Shown here piece after piece: positions 45,676 through 54,179 of a DNA stretch of 64,000 nucleotides. The first letter of the stretch is position 1, and the number at the start of each line of letters is the position of its first letter. The translations under genes and the position numbers were made by a program. A model generated the notes under the pieces. It ran no database searches, had not been told where the DNA came from, and saw nothing but the letters and a program-made list of their open reading frames with translations. Source of the stretch: Verrucomicrobiota bacterium (lineage in GTDB: Bacteria; Verrucomicrobiota; Verrucomicrobiia; Limisphaerales; UBA9464); the NCBI GenBank assembly GCA_947454705.1, contig CANGKZ010000003.1, forward strand, positions 62,001 to 126,000, in the 5' to 3' direction.

Positions 45676-48369
45676 TCAGTCATCATCGTCTTCGGCGCGC
45701 GTGATGGCCCATTCCGGATACGGATCCTGGGTGCCGCGCATGGCACGCCACAGGATGCGGTTCAACACGTCCTCAGGAGCCTTGTCCACTTCGCGGAAGT
45801 TCAGGCCCGCGGACACTTCGGCATCGTGCCGGAGGATCGGATCCCGCATGGCCTGCGGGGAGGGATTCAACTGGTCGAGCGGGATGTTGGTGGGAACCGA
45901 CTTGAAGGGGCGCAGGTCCGCCGTGTCCTGGAACACGTCAAACATCGGCGTCGCACTGGCATCGAATTGATTCATCGGAGGCAGCCCGAGGATCTGCTCC
46001 ATCGTGCGGATCAGGCTCGTGGTGTTGTACTGCGTGCTCACCACGGTTCCTCGTTTGGTATAAGGGCTGATGCAGTACGCCGTGGTGCGGTATCCGCTCA
46101 CGTGGTCCCATCCGCCCTGGGGATCGTCCTCGATGCCGAAGATGACCGTCTCGGGCCAGAAGCGGCTGTGGCTGATCGCTTCGACAATGCGTCCGAAGGC
46201 GAGGTCGTTGTCCGCCACGTGGGAGGCCGGGGTCGGCATCCCACGGCTCGTGCCACTGGTGTGATCGTTGGGCAGGCAGATGAAAATCATCTCCGGCCAG
46301 ATCCCGGTTTTCTCTGCTTCCTGAAGTTCGCGGAGGATGAAGTCCGCGCGGTATTGATCCGGCACCGACATGTCCCAGCCCACGTAATCGGTCGGCAGAT
46401 ACGGCTTCAACGAGGCGACCATTGGATAGCTCTGGAACACGACCGAATTGGTTTCGCCCTTCCAGGTGAGGTAGCAGTCCATGTACTTGGGCTCGCCCTT
46501 GCGTTTCGGATCGCGCCAGTGGACGGACGGAGCGGCGAACTCACCGTAGTCGCGAAGCGTCTTGCGATGCTTGATCACATTGTCCCAAAGGAAACCGCCC
46601 GGGGAGTAGGCGAGCGCATCGTTTTCATCCGGTCCCATGCCGTCGGGATAACTCCGCGGAAATCCGGCGAAGGATTTTTCCATGTAGTCGGTGGAGAACG
46701 CGGTGGTGCTCCACTGGTGTCCATCGGCACTCAGAATTCCGGCGCAGTAGGTGTTGTCCAGCAGCGCAAACTCCTGAACCAACTTGTGCTGATTCGGGGT
46801 GATCTTCTCGCCGAAGATGCAGAGCTTGGGATCGCCGTTGCCCGACTTGATGTCGCCGAACACCTGGTCGTAGGTCCGGTTCTCCTTGATGATGTACACC
46901 ACGTGCTTGAACACGCTGGGTTCACCAATGCGCTCGGGCACGGGCCGGGGCGGCATGCCGAGGCGCGCGGGAAGGCGGCTGGCGGCAATGGCCTCACGAC
47001 GGAGATTCCGCGACACGACCTCGGAATAAACCGGCAGCTCCTTTTTCTTCGGCACCGGAATGAGCGAGACCGAGCCGCTGTACTGATGCGAGTTAAAGCC
47101 GGTCTTGCCGGCAGCATCGGATTTGGGCTGCAGCGCATGCCCCTTGATGTTGGCAACGATCAGCGTGTCGCGCTTGGCATCGAGGACGATCGCGCCGGGG
47201 AACCATCCGGTGGGAATCAGCCCCTGCACCTTCGATTCGCGATCGGCGGGATCGAATCCAATCACGGCCACGGCGTTCTGGGTTCCGTTGGCGACGTAGA
47301 GCACGCGTCCGCGACGATCAAAGGTGAGCGCGTTGGGCGATGCGCCAAAAAGATCGGCGGGCGTGACCTTGGTCCAGATGGTTTCGACCACGCGATCCGA
47401 CTTGGTGTCGATCACGCTCAGGGTGTCGGCCGCCGCATTCGCGCAGACCACGTAGCGTCCGTTGGGCGATGCGGCGAGCGCGCTGGCGTGAAGGCCGGTG
47501 AGGATTTCAGTCGGTGCCTTGGTGCCGGTCAGCGGAATCACGCTGACGCTTCCCTCGCTGGCGATATGGCGCACCGGATCGACGCGCACTTCGGTTCCGC
47601 GACCCGCAGGCCCGACGAGATCCCCGGCCACGGGGCGGCGTCCGCCCCAATTGGAGACGTACGCTTTTCCGCCGACCAGCAACACGTCGTACGGAGCGAC
47701 TCCGACGGGAATGGTTCGCAGCACTTTTCCGCTGGAGGCGTCGAGTTCGAGCAGCGTGTTCGACAGATTTCCGCAAACAAACAGGCGTGAACCATCGGGA
47801 GTGATGGCGAGGCCGGCCGGGATCTCATCCTTGCGGCGCGGCGCGTTGGCCTGCGGCAGTGGGATGGAATGCGAGGGCGCCACGGTTCCGTCGGCGGCGA
47901 CGCTGAAGACCTTGATCGAGCCGTTGACGTTGCTCAGGAAAATGCGCCGGCCATCGGGGGAAAAAATCAAACCGGTGTAGCTGACCTGGCCGTCCTTGTC
48001 GGGTTTGAGGATGTTGGCCGAGGGCGCGAGCGGCTGCGGCTCATTCTGCTCGGCGTTCGGAAGGGCCACGCGTTGACGAACCGCTCCGGTCACCGGGTCG
48101 ATCACCACGAGCTCGCTGGTCTTGCCGCTCACCGCGATGAAGCGTCCGTCCGGCGAGAGCGCCAGCGCCTGCGGACGCAGGCCCGGGAGTTCCACCTGGC
48201 GACCGGCCGGAGTGACGATCTGGTTCACCGGCAGGACGGTCCGGTTGGTGCCGTGATGCCCGACCGTTTCGGTGTTGGATTGAGCGCAAATCGGAGCGCA
48301 TTCAGCACACGCCATCAGCACCAGCGCTGCGGAGGCGAATCGAAGGGAGGACAACGGGCGTGGGATCAT
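45676..48369 (-). CDS. Exported YncE-like propeller / phosphoesterase fusion protein, second paralogue
   Basis: 897 residues. A signal peptide (about 12-30) is followed by propeller repeats at about 60-450 (LALSPDGRFIAVSGKTSELV, RLFVCGNLSNTLLELDASSG, YVVCANAAADTLSVIDTKSD). The C-terminal phosphoesterase domain has VVYIIKENRTYDQVFGDIKS, SADGHQWSTTAFSTDYMEKS, CLPNDHTSGTSRGMPTPASH and FGIEDDPQGGWDHVSGYRTT. It ends in AEDDDD. The same domain order and acidic end as 2035-4656, but a type I signal instead of a lipobox, so the two differ in anchoring. Likely a periplasmic phosphomono- or diesterase; substrate unknown. Confidence 0.87.
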   Translation of the reverse strand: MIPRPLSSLRFASAALVLMACAECAPICAQSNTETVGHHGTNRTVLPVNQIVTPAGRQVELPGLRPQALALSPDGRFIAVSGKTSELVVIDPVTGAVRQRVALPNAEQNEPQPLAPSANILKPDKDGQVSYTGLIFSPDGRRIFLSNVNGSIKVFSVAADGTVAPSHSIPLPQANAPRRKDEIPAGLAITPDGSRLFVCGNLSNTLLELDASSGKVLRTIPVGVAPYDVLLVGGKAYVSNWGGRRPVAGDLVGPAGRGTEVRVDPVRHIASEGSVSVIPLTGTKAPTEILTGLHASALAASPNGRYVVCANAAADTLSVIDTKSDRVVETIWTKVTPADLFGASPNALTFDRRGRVLYVANGTQNAVAVIGFDPADRESKVQGLIPTGWFPGAIVLDAKRDTLIVANIKGHALQPKSDAAGKTGFNSHQYSGSVSLIPVPKKKELPVYSEVVSRNLRREAIAASRLPARLGMPPRPVPERIGEPSVFKHVVYIIKENRTYDQVFGDIKSGNGDPKLCIFGEKITPNQHKLVQEFALLDNTYCAGILSADGHQWSTTAFSTDYMEKSFAGFPRSYPDGMGPDENDALAYSPGGFLWDNVIKHRKTLRDYGEFAAPSVHWRDPKRKGEPKYMDCYLTWKGETNSVVFQSYPMVASLKPYLPTDYVGWDMSVPDQYRADFILRELQEAEKTGIWPEMIFICLPNDHTSGTSRGMPTPASHVADNDLAFGRIVEAISHSRFWPETVIFGIEDDPQGGWDHVSGYRTTAYCISPYTKRGTVVSTQYNTTSLIRTMEQILGLPPMNQFDASATPMFDVFQDTADLRPFKSVPTNIPLDQLNPSPQAMRDPILRHDAEVSAGLNFREVDKAPEDVLNRILWRAMRGTQDPYPEWAITRAEDDDD

Positions 48370-48530
48370 ACAAGTCTACATCAGCCTCCCCGTTCCGAGG
48401 TCGCCGGAGCAAGGGGGAAGTCCGTGCGTACCAGAAATGAAACACCGAGCGGGGTCCCACATTTGGGCTATTTCTTGCGCGTTTCAGGTTTTTTGATGCC
48501 GTCGTCACCGGGGCGGTTCAAACTTGTGAC

Positions 48531-49112
48531 GTGAAGCGCGTTTGTATTTTTTGCGGCTCCAGCCCCGGTTCGGATCCCGCCTATGCCGCGGCGGCGCGGG
48601 AGCTGGCATCGGCACTCGCCCGCGCGGGAATCGATCTCGTGTACGGCGGGGCCCGATGCGGCCTGATGGGAATCGTCGCCGATGCGGCGCTGGAATCCGG
48701 CGGACGCGTCATCGGGGTGCTTCCCCGCGCGCTGAAGGAGAAGGAGCTCGCCCACGAGCGTCTCACCGAACTCCACCTCGTGGACACCATGCACGAACGC
48801 AAGGCACTGATGGCCGATCTGTCGGATGCCTTTGTCGCGCTGCCCGGCGGATTCGGAACCCTGGATGAATTCTGTGAGATTCTGACCTGGGCCCAGCTGG
48901 GAATTCACTCCAAGCCCTGCGGTTTACTGAACACCAGCGGGTTTTATTCGGGATTCCTCACCCAGGTGCAGAACGCCATTGCGGGTGGATTGACCCGACC
49001 GCAGCACGCCGCGCTGATTCGCGTGGCGGAAACACCTGCGCAACTGATCGAGCGATTGCGCGAGCCCGTGGCGGAGGTTCTCCCGAAATGGATGGAAGAT
49101 CCCGGACGCTAG
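48531..49112 (+). CDS. LOG-family protein (TIGR00730; cytokinin-riboside-monophosphate phosphoribohydrolase-like)
   Basis: 193 residues from a GTG at 48531. It has a Rossmann-like fold with VCIFCGSSPGSDPAY, LVYGGARCGLMGIVADAAL, MHERKALMADLSDAFVALPG and the family motif PGGFGTLDE. Members hydrolyse the N-glycosidic bond of purine nucleoside 5'-monophosphates, including cytokinin riboside monophosphates. In bacteria the physiological role is mostly unknown. Soluble. Divergent from the phosphoesterase gene. Confidence 0.92.
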   Translation: MKRVCIFCGSSPGSDPAYAAAARELASALARAGIDLVYGGARCGLMGIVADAALESGGRVIGVLPRALKEKELAHERLTELHLVDTMHERKALMADLSDAFVALPGGFGTLDEFCEILTWAQLGIHSKPCGLLNTSGFYSGFLTQVQNAIAGGLTRPQHAALIRVAETPAQLIERLREPVAEVLPKWMEDPGR

Positions 49113-49137
49113 GAGTCAGCGCCCCAGATTTCCCAGC

Positions 49138-50124
49138 TCAGGCAGCGAGGCGGCGCTTGCGAACCTCGGTGCGGAGGTACACCTCGGGAGTGATCCCATA
49201 GGCGCGCTTGAAGTGGCGGGCGAGATGTCCCTGATCGGAAAAGCCAACCTGTCGGGCGACATCCACCACGCGACCGCCGTTCACCTGCAGGAGCAACCGG
49301 GCCCGTTCCACGCGGCATCGCAGGACGTACTGATGCGGCGAGGTGCCGGTTGATTCCTTGAACATCCGCGCGAAGTGATAGGCGCTCAGGCCCGCCGTTT
49401 CAGCGAGCACGTTGAGGCTGAGATCCTCGGCGAGGTGCACATCGATATGACGCAGCACCGCACGAAGCCGTTCCTGGGAGAGTCCGCCCTCGGGAAGGTC
49501 GAGCTCCACGGGCTCCTGCGCGTAGTGATGCACGAGGTGCACCGCCAAGGCCGTGGCGAGTGATTCGCCGTAGAGGCGGCCCACGCGGCCCTTCTCCACT
49601 TCCTGACGCAGCGCGAGGGCGACACCCGCGAGAAATCCGTCCTGCCCCCCGACGATGCATTTCAATTGAACCGGACGCCCGTTGGGAAACGCGTTGGCGG
49701 CGGCGGCGACAAAGGCAGGCGTGAGGGAAACCGTCACGTACCGGCATGAGCTAGAAACCCGGGCCGAATGAATGCAACCCGCGGGGATCAGGCTCACGGT
49801 GCCCTGCTGAAGCATAAGTTTTCGCCCCACTCCGCCACTCGACCACTCCAACTCCACATCAGAATTGAGGCAAAGCGCCACGAGGTGATTGACCGGACAG
49901 ACGTCATTGACCTCGACCGAGGGCACGGTGTGTTCCTCGACCAGAACGCCATCCCAGTTGAGCGTGGCGCTCGACAAAGTGGGCGCAGTGGCCGCGGCAG
50001 GAGACATGCGTCCGGATTTCAAATCGAACAACAATTCTCGATCCACCTGTGGGTTGGGCTCGCGCACCATCTTCGAGTCCAGACCCACTGACCTCGTTTG
50101 GGTTACAGGGAAGTTGTTAATCAT
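49138..50124 (-). CDS. AraC-family transcriptional regulator
   Basis: 328 residues. The N-terminal half (about 45-215) is a cupin-like ligand or dimerisation region. The C-terminal about 100 residues carry two HTH motifs of the AraC type: DLSLNVLAETAGLSAYHFAR then MFKESTGTSPHQYVLRCRVE, and VVDVARQVGFSDQGHLARHF then KRAYGITPEVYL. It is divergently placed against the secreted protein at 50383, with an inverted repeat AACGTTT-N8-AAACGTT in between, so it may control that gene. Ligand unknown. Confidence 0.92.
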   Translation of the reverse strand: MINNFPVTQTRSVGLDSKMVREPNPQVDRELLFDLKSGRMSPAAATAPTLSSATLNWDGVLVEEHTVPSVEVNDVCPVNHLVALCLNSDVELEWSSGGVGRKLMLQQGTVSLIPAGCIHSARVSSSCRYVTVSLTPAFVAAAANAFPNGRPVQLKCIVGGQDGFLAGVALALRQEVEKGRVGRLYGESLATALAVHLVHHYAQEPVELDLPEGGLSQERLRAVLRHIDVHLAEDLSLNVLAETAGLSAYHFARMFKESTGTSPHQYVLRCRVERARLLLQVNGGRVVDVARQVGFSDQGHLARHFKRAYGITPEVYLRTEVRKRRLAA

Positions 50125-50207
50125 GGGGCGAAATGGTGAGAGAAATTAAATGAGTCCGACTCGCGTCATCGTTCTTGCGGAACCACGGCAATTGCAGAGG
50201 TTTTGAG

Positions 50208-50229
50208 AACGTTTCCGTTCGTAAACGTT
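50208..50229. promoter_or_regulatory. Inverted repeat in the AraC/secreted-protein divergent region
   Basis: AACGTTT (50208-50214) and AAACGTT (50223-50229) form perfect seven-base arms with an eight-base spacer. A further AAACGT half-site lies near 50278. Plausible regulator binding site. Confidence 0.4.
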
Positions 50230-50382
50230 TAGCAGTTTCCATGCGCAGAAGCTGCGTATCAGGAAAGGACCTAGAAACGTCACACGCTTCCCGAGCCCGA
50301 ACTTCACCTTTGCATTAGGCGGCGGGCTTGGGAGGATCGTGAGCACCGCAGTTTCAACCGCTCAAAAAGACCGTTCCCCCTC

Positions 50383-51504
50383 ATGCAACGCTCACGAGTT
50401 TCCCAATTGGCCGCCGCCCTGGTGGCGGTGTTCACCCCGGCCCTGCTCAGCGCTCACGATGTCGGCGGCGCGCATGCCGAGACCACGACCGCAACGCCGC
50501 TTCCGTTCGGCGTGGAAAAATCCGGCCCCGTTCGCACTCCGGCGGCGACCAAGCTCGCCCCTGGCACCGGAATCAGCGGAACCGGGTTCTGGCGCTTCGT
50601 CGCCGCCAAGGAACTCACCCCGGTGCCTCCCGAGGCTCTCCCCAAGCTGAAAGGCGCCCACGGAACCATCATTGTGGATGGTGAACGCGACATTGCCTAC
50701 TGGGGCTTGGAAAACGTGGGCTGGGTCGCCTTCAGCGAACATCTGACCAAGTCGTGGGTGGTGAAGGGCGATCCCGCGTTTGCGAAGGGCAATTTGCACG
50801 GCGCCGATATCTTGCCGCGCGCCGGCAAGCTTCCGCTGGTGGTTGCCGCCGACAATGCCGAGGGCGAAGTCTATCTGACCGACACTTCGTTCCAGCATGC
50901 CGAGACGCTCCGCATGCCGAATCTGCCGCCCTATGCCGACAACAAGGGCTATGCGCCCACCGACGCAGCCTTCGTCAGCAAGGACGAGGTCTGGGTGACC
51001 GACGGCTACGGCAAGGCCTACTTCATGTCGGCTACCACGCACCCGTTCGAGTTCACCGGCAAGTTCTACGGGGGCAAGAAACTGTCCAACACGCCGCACG
51101 GGATCACGTTTGATCCGAAGGATGGTTCCCTGGTCATTTCCGCCCGCCCCGAGGCGCAGGTGAAACGCTGGGACCGCAAACACGAGCACATCCATGAAAT
51201 CGGCGGACTCCCTCCCGGCAGCACGGTTTGCGACGTGGACATCTGGGGCGACTACGCGCTCGCGCCCTGCCTCGACGGTGAAAAGGGCACCCCGGGACCG
51301 ATCTACATCATCAACATGAAGAAGCGCGCCATCGTGGCCACGATCCGTCCCAAGATGGACCTCGGCTACAGCGATGCGCAGCACATCCATGACGCCGCGT
51401 GGTACGTCACCGGCAAGGGCCGCAACAAGGAGGTGTACATCCTGTTCACCAACTGGAATCCGGGCGGCGTGGGTGCGTTGAAGCTGGTGAATCCCGCGGA
51501 GTAA
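50383..51504 (+). CDS. Secreted beta-propeller-like protein of unknown function
   Basis: 373 residues. A signal peptide (about 8-24, LLSAHD) is followed by propeller-like repeats with WD/NHL-style strands (TIIVDGERDIAYWGLENVGW, PLVVAADNAEGEVYLTDTSF, DEVWVTDGYGKAYFMSATTH, TPHGITFDPKDGSLVISARP, CDVDIWGDYALAPCLDGEKG). The pattern suggests a six- or seven-bladed propeller (NHL/SMP-30-like), possibly binding a ligand or acting as a lactonase, but no catalytic residue set was confirmed. It is divergent from the AraC-type regulator, which may control it. A strong terminator follows. Confidence 0.7.
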   Translation: MQRSRVSQLAAALVAVFTPALLSAHDVGGAHAETTTATPLPFGVEKSGPVRTPAATKLAPGTGISGTGFWRFVAAKELTPVPPEALPKLKGAHGTIIVDGERDIAYWGLENVGWVAFSEHLTKSWVVKGDPAFAKGNLHGADILPRAGKLPLVVAADNAEGEVYLTDTSFQHAETLRMPNLPPYADNKGYAPTDAAFVSKDEVWVTDGYGKAYFMSATTHPFEFTGKFYGGKKLSNTPHGITFDPKDGSLVISARPEAQVKRWDRKHEHIHEIGGLPPGSTVCDVDIWGDYALAPCLDGEKGTPGPIYIINMKKRAIVATIRPKMDLGYSDAQHIHDAAWYVTGKGRNKEVYILFTNWNPGGVGALKLVNPAE

Positions 51505-51537
51505 TTCGCATTGCGGATCCGGCAGTCCGCTCCATCA

Positions 51538-51585
51538 AAACCCCCGGCGCGTGAATGGAATTCCACGCGGCCGGGGGTTTGTTTT
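51538..51585 (+). terminator. Rho-independent terminator of the secreted propeller-like gene
   Basis: A long stem (AAACCCCCGG/CCGGGGGTTT, with an inner CGCGTG/CACGCG) is followed by GTTTTT, starting 33 bases after the stop. The AAA side also permits minus-strand use. Confidence 0.93.
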
Positions 51586-51726
51586 TCCTAGAAAGAGAAT
51601 CAGCGCGAACGCGGTGACTCAGCCTCGCGGTTCGCCTGCAGTCTCAACTTTGATACACCACCGGGGTTTCGGCGAAGGCGAGAGCACGCGCGATGAACCC
51701 ATCGGGGTCTTCTTCCAAAAAGGCAT

Positions 51727-52780
51727 TCAGGCCGTGTAGTTCGTTCCCAAGCCCAGCTCCTTCATCGCGGCGCGGAACTGCGTCGCAAATCGGTCGCTGC
51801 GGATGTGAAATTCCTCGCTCAGATCCACCGGCAGCTCCTCAGGTCGCTGGCTCTCCACGATGGGTTTGTCCTCGGCGAGGATCGAATTTTCCCAATCGAG
51901 CAGCTGACGCGCGGGAACGTGGTGATCGAAATTGCGCGCGATGAAGAAAAAGATGCGGGTCCTGCATCGCGAAACCGGAGTCGGCGCGTCGAAGATGCAG
52001 TGTCGCCGGCCCCCGCCGTAATCGATGGTCAACCGGCACGACAGCGGAAGGTGCAGATCATAGACCATCCAGCGTTGGATCGTCGGGGCGGAGCCGAGCA
52101 ACGACGACTCGGGGGTTTGCCGCGAGATACGGGTAATCCACATGGAAGCCGGTCGCCGTGCGCACCACGTCATACGGAGCCACCTCCGGAAGATCGCGGT
52201 TGCCGAAGGTGCCGGTGTGAATCCAGGAGAAATGCCCGACATCGATGAAGTTCTCCAACTGCCGGCCCGCCGTGACGTCCCACTCGGGCGGCGGATCGTG
52301 GAGCATCCGAAAGGTCGGGTCCTCAAGCTCGGGCCAGTCGGGAACCGTGGAGGAATTGGAAGGATCGGGCGCGAGGCAGGTCCAGATCAGTCCGCCGCGC
52401 TCGATCACGGCGTAGGTCTCCAGACAAAGCTTTTTCGGCACCGGCAGGTCCGGCTGCGCCGGCACGCGGGTGCACTGGCCATCAGCGCCGTAGCGAAACC
52501 CATGGTAAGCGCAGACCAGTTCATCGCCCTCCTGCCAACCCAGACGGAGCGGCACGCCGCGGTGAATGCAGAGATCGCGGGCCACCACCACCTGTCGGCC
52601 GGTCGTGCGATAAACAATGAGCGGCTGGTCGAGCAAGGTTCGCGCGAGCGGTTTGGAGACCACCTCGTCGCTGTATGCAATGGGATACCAATGCCGCGCC
52701 AGCGCGCGCCATTCGGCTTCGGAATAGGTGCAGTGATGCGGGAGCGGCACCGTTCGCGACATTTCGGGAACCGCACTCAT
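51727..52780 (-). pseudogene. Rieske [2Fe-2S] aromatic-ring-hydroxylating-type oxygenase, frameshifted
   Basis: Two overlapping frames together make one protein of about 350 residues. The first frame (52780-52058) has the Rieske motif C71-x-H73 (CIHRG) and C90-x2-H93 (CAYHG), and the mononuclear iron site NxxDxxHxxxxH (ENFIDVGHFSWIHTG). It then runs into a stop soon after AANPRVVVAR. The second frame carries the rest of the domain to the stop at 51727 (RLTIDYGGGRRHCIFDAPTP, FFFIARNFDHHV, SQRPEELPVDL). The shift maps to a five-C run on the coding strand (plus 52111-52115): removing one C joins the frames as ANPESSLLGS. Possible causes are a sequencing error, a true inactivating mutation, or slippage/phase variation. 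Coupled (ATGA) to the adenosine-deaminase-like gene. Confidence 0.87.
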
Positions 52781-53817
52781 GAGGCGAAGGCTTCGGCGGC
52801 GGCCAGTCCGGCCAGTTCATCGAGATGCGCGCGTCGGACGTGCTCCGGCAGCAGCGCGACCCGGAAGCCGTTCGCAGCCACGCGCACCAGCTCGGCCCGG
52901 TTGAACCCGAGGTCCTGATGCAGGGCGTAGTATTCCTCGCTCAGGGAATTGCCGAAGAAAAACGGATCGTCGGAGTTGATGGTGACCGTCACGCCGGCAT
53001 CGAAGAGTCGGCGGATCGGATGCGCCTTCATTCCGGTGATACCCCGCACAGCCAGCTTCACGTTGCTGATCGGGCAGACATCGAGAGCGATTCCATCTCG
53101 GAGCAACCGGGCCACCGTGGCGGGGTTCTCGGCGGAACGGACGCCGTGCTCAATGCGCGTGACCTTGAGGCGATCGAGGACCAGATCCACGAAGTCGGCC
53201 CCCATGAATTCGCCCGCGTGAGCCTTGGTGAATTTTCCGCCGGCGCGCGCACGCGCCCACACGTCGTCGGTCCACGATTCCAGGGGCAGATCCTCCCAGC
53301 CGTGCAGGTCAATGCCGTCGAGCTCGGGCCAGCGCAGGCACTCCTCAATCAGGTCACGACCGGCATCGCGGTAGTCGTTGTGACACATGCCGGCGAAGAT
53401 GCGGAGCTCCATCCCGCGGGGCGCTGCGGCGCGGATCGCGCGGATCACTTCGGGTCCGCTGTCCTTCATGAACAACAGCGCAGGAAGATGAAAACTGGTC
53501 TCCACATACCGGCATCCCTGCGCGGCGCAGCGGCCGAGAACGATCTTCGCCGCCTCATGGTAGCGATCGGCCGAACTGAAAAAGGCCGCGCAGTACTCCA
53601 CGTACAGCTCCATGAACTGGTTGAAACTGCTGAAACGATAATCGTCGGCCCAGAACGGCGGCGGAGCCGCGTACTTCACGGGATTGAGCTTCTGCAGAAG
53701 CTCAAAGGGACACGCCCCCTCGATGTGAAGATGGGTCTCCGTTTTGGGGAGATGTTGGACGAATTCGGCGAGTTTGGGATCGACGCGATAGGCCACGCGC
53801 CGATGGGACCACCGCAA
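52777..53817 (-). CDS. Adenosine deaminase-family amidohydrolase
   Basis: 346 residues from a TTG at 53817; a GTG at 53796 is an equally possible start. All family zinc and catalytic motifs are present: H29xH31 in THLHIEGA, the catalytic glutamate in KAHAGEF, the histidine in RIEHGVRS, and the aspartate pair in NSDDP. It should deaminate adenosine or a related purine such as N6-substituted adenine; the exact substrate is not determinable. Its stop overlaps the start of the Rieske oxygenase gene (ATGA at 52777-52780), so the two are cotranslated. That suggests a pathway for a modified purine, oxidised or demethylated then deaminated (inference). Confidence 0.9.
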   Translation of the reverse strand: MRWSHRRVAYRVDPKLAEFVQHLPKTETHLHIEGACPFELLQKLNPVKYAAPPPFWADDYRFSSFNQFMELYVEYCAAFFSSADRYHEAAKIVLGRCAAQGCRYVETSFHLPALLFMKDSGPEVIRAIRAAAPRGMELRIFAGMCHNDYRDAGRDLIEECLRWPELDGIDLHGWEDLPLESWTDDVWARARAGGKFTKAHAGEFMGADFVDLVLDRLKVTRIEHGVRSAENPATVARLLRDGIALDVCPISNVKLAVRGITGMKAHPIRRLFDAGVTVTINSDDPFFFGNSLSEEYYALHQDLGFNRAELVRVAANGFRVALLPEHVRRAHLDELAGLAAAEAFAS

Positions 53818-53969
53818 CTCCCGATGGGAAAAGGAAAAGTTCGCCGGACAATACAGGAACCAATTTTGGTACGTTTAAGCAGTGATCCACCGCGGATGGA
53901 TCACATCATTAGAAGAAACCAAAACAACAATCCGCGCCTGGGTGCGCATCGAATATAAGGCGGTCGGAA

Positions 53970-54110
53970 ATAGCCCAGTCCTTCAGGCCTTGGGATTGGG
54001 CACGACAACACCCCGAGTCCCGGGGGGACGACAGAAGGGTGCCTCTGCCGTCCCTCCGGGACTCCCCGATACCATCCCAACAAAAACCCAGGCCTGAAGG
54101 CCTGGGCTAG
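53970..54110. repeat. Palindromic intergenic element (AGGCCT/GTCCCGG type), copy 2
   Basis: It begins with TAGCCCAG and ends with CCCAGGCCTGAAGGCCTGGG then CTA, with inner GTCCCGGGGGGAC and GTCCCTCCGGGAC arms. It is homologous to 32018-32172. It occupies most of the gap between the adenosine-deaminase-like gene and the HEAT/cytochrome gene; no gene is seen in the rest of the gap. Confidence 0.85.
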
Positions 54111-54148
54111 TGTCGAACGAACGTCGAATTGACTCGGTGCGATGCACC

Positions 54149-54179
54149 TCAGCTCAGCTAAGCTCAGTTCAGTTCAGGA
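54149..54179. repeat. Short pentamer repeat at the stop of the HEAT/cytochrome gene
   Basis: CTCAG/TTCAG units repeat about six times across the stop codon at 54169. On the coding strand they read CTGAA/CTGAG units beginning at the TGA. Confidence 0.65.
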
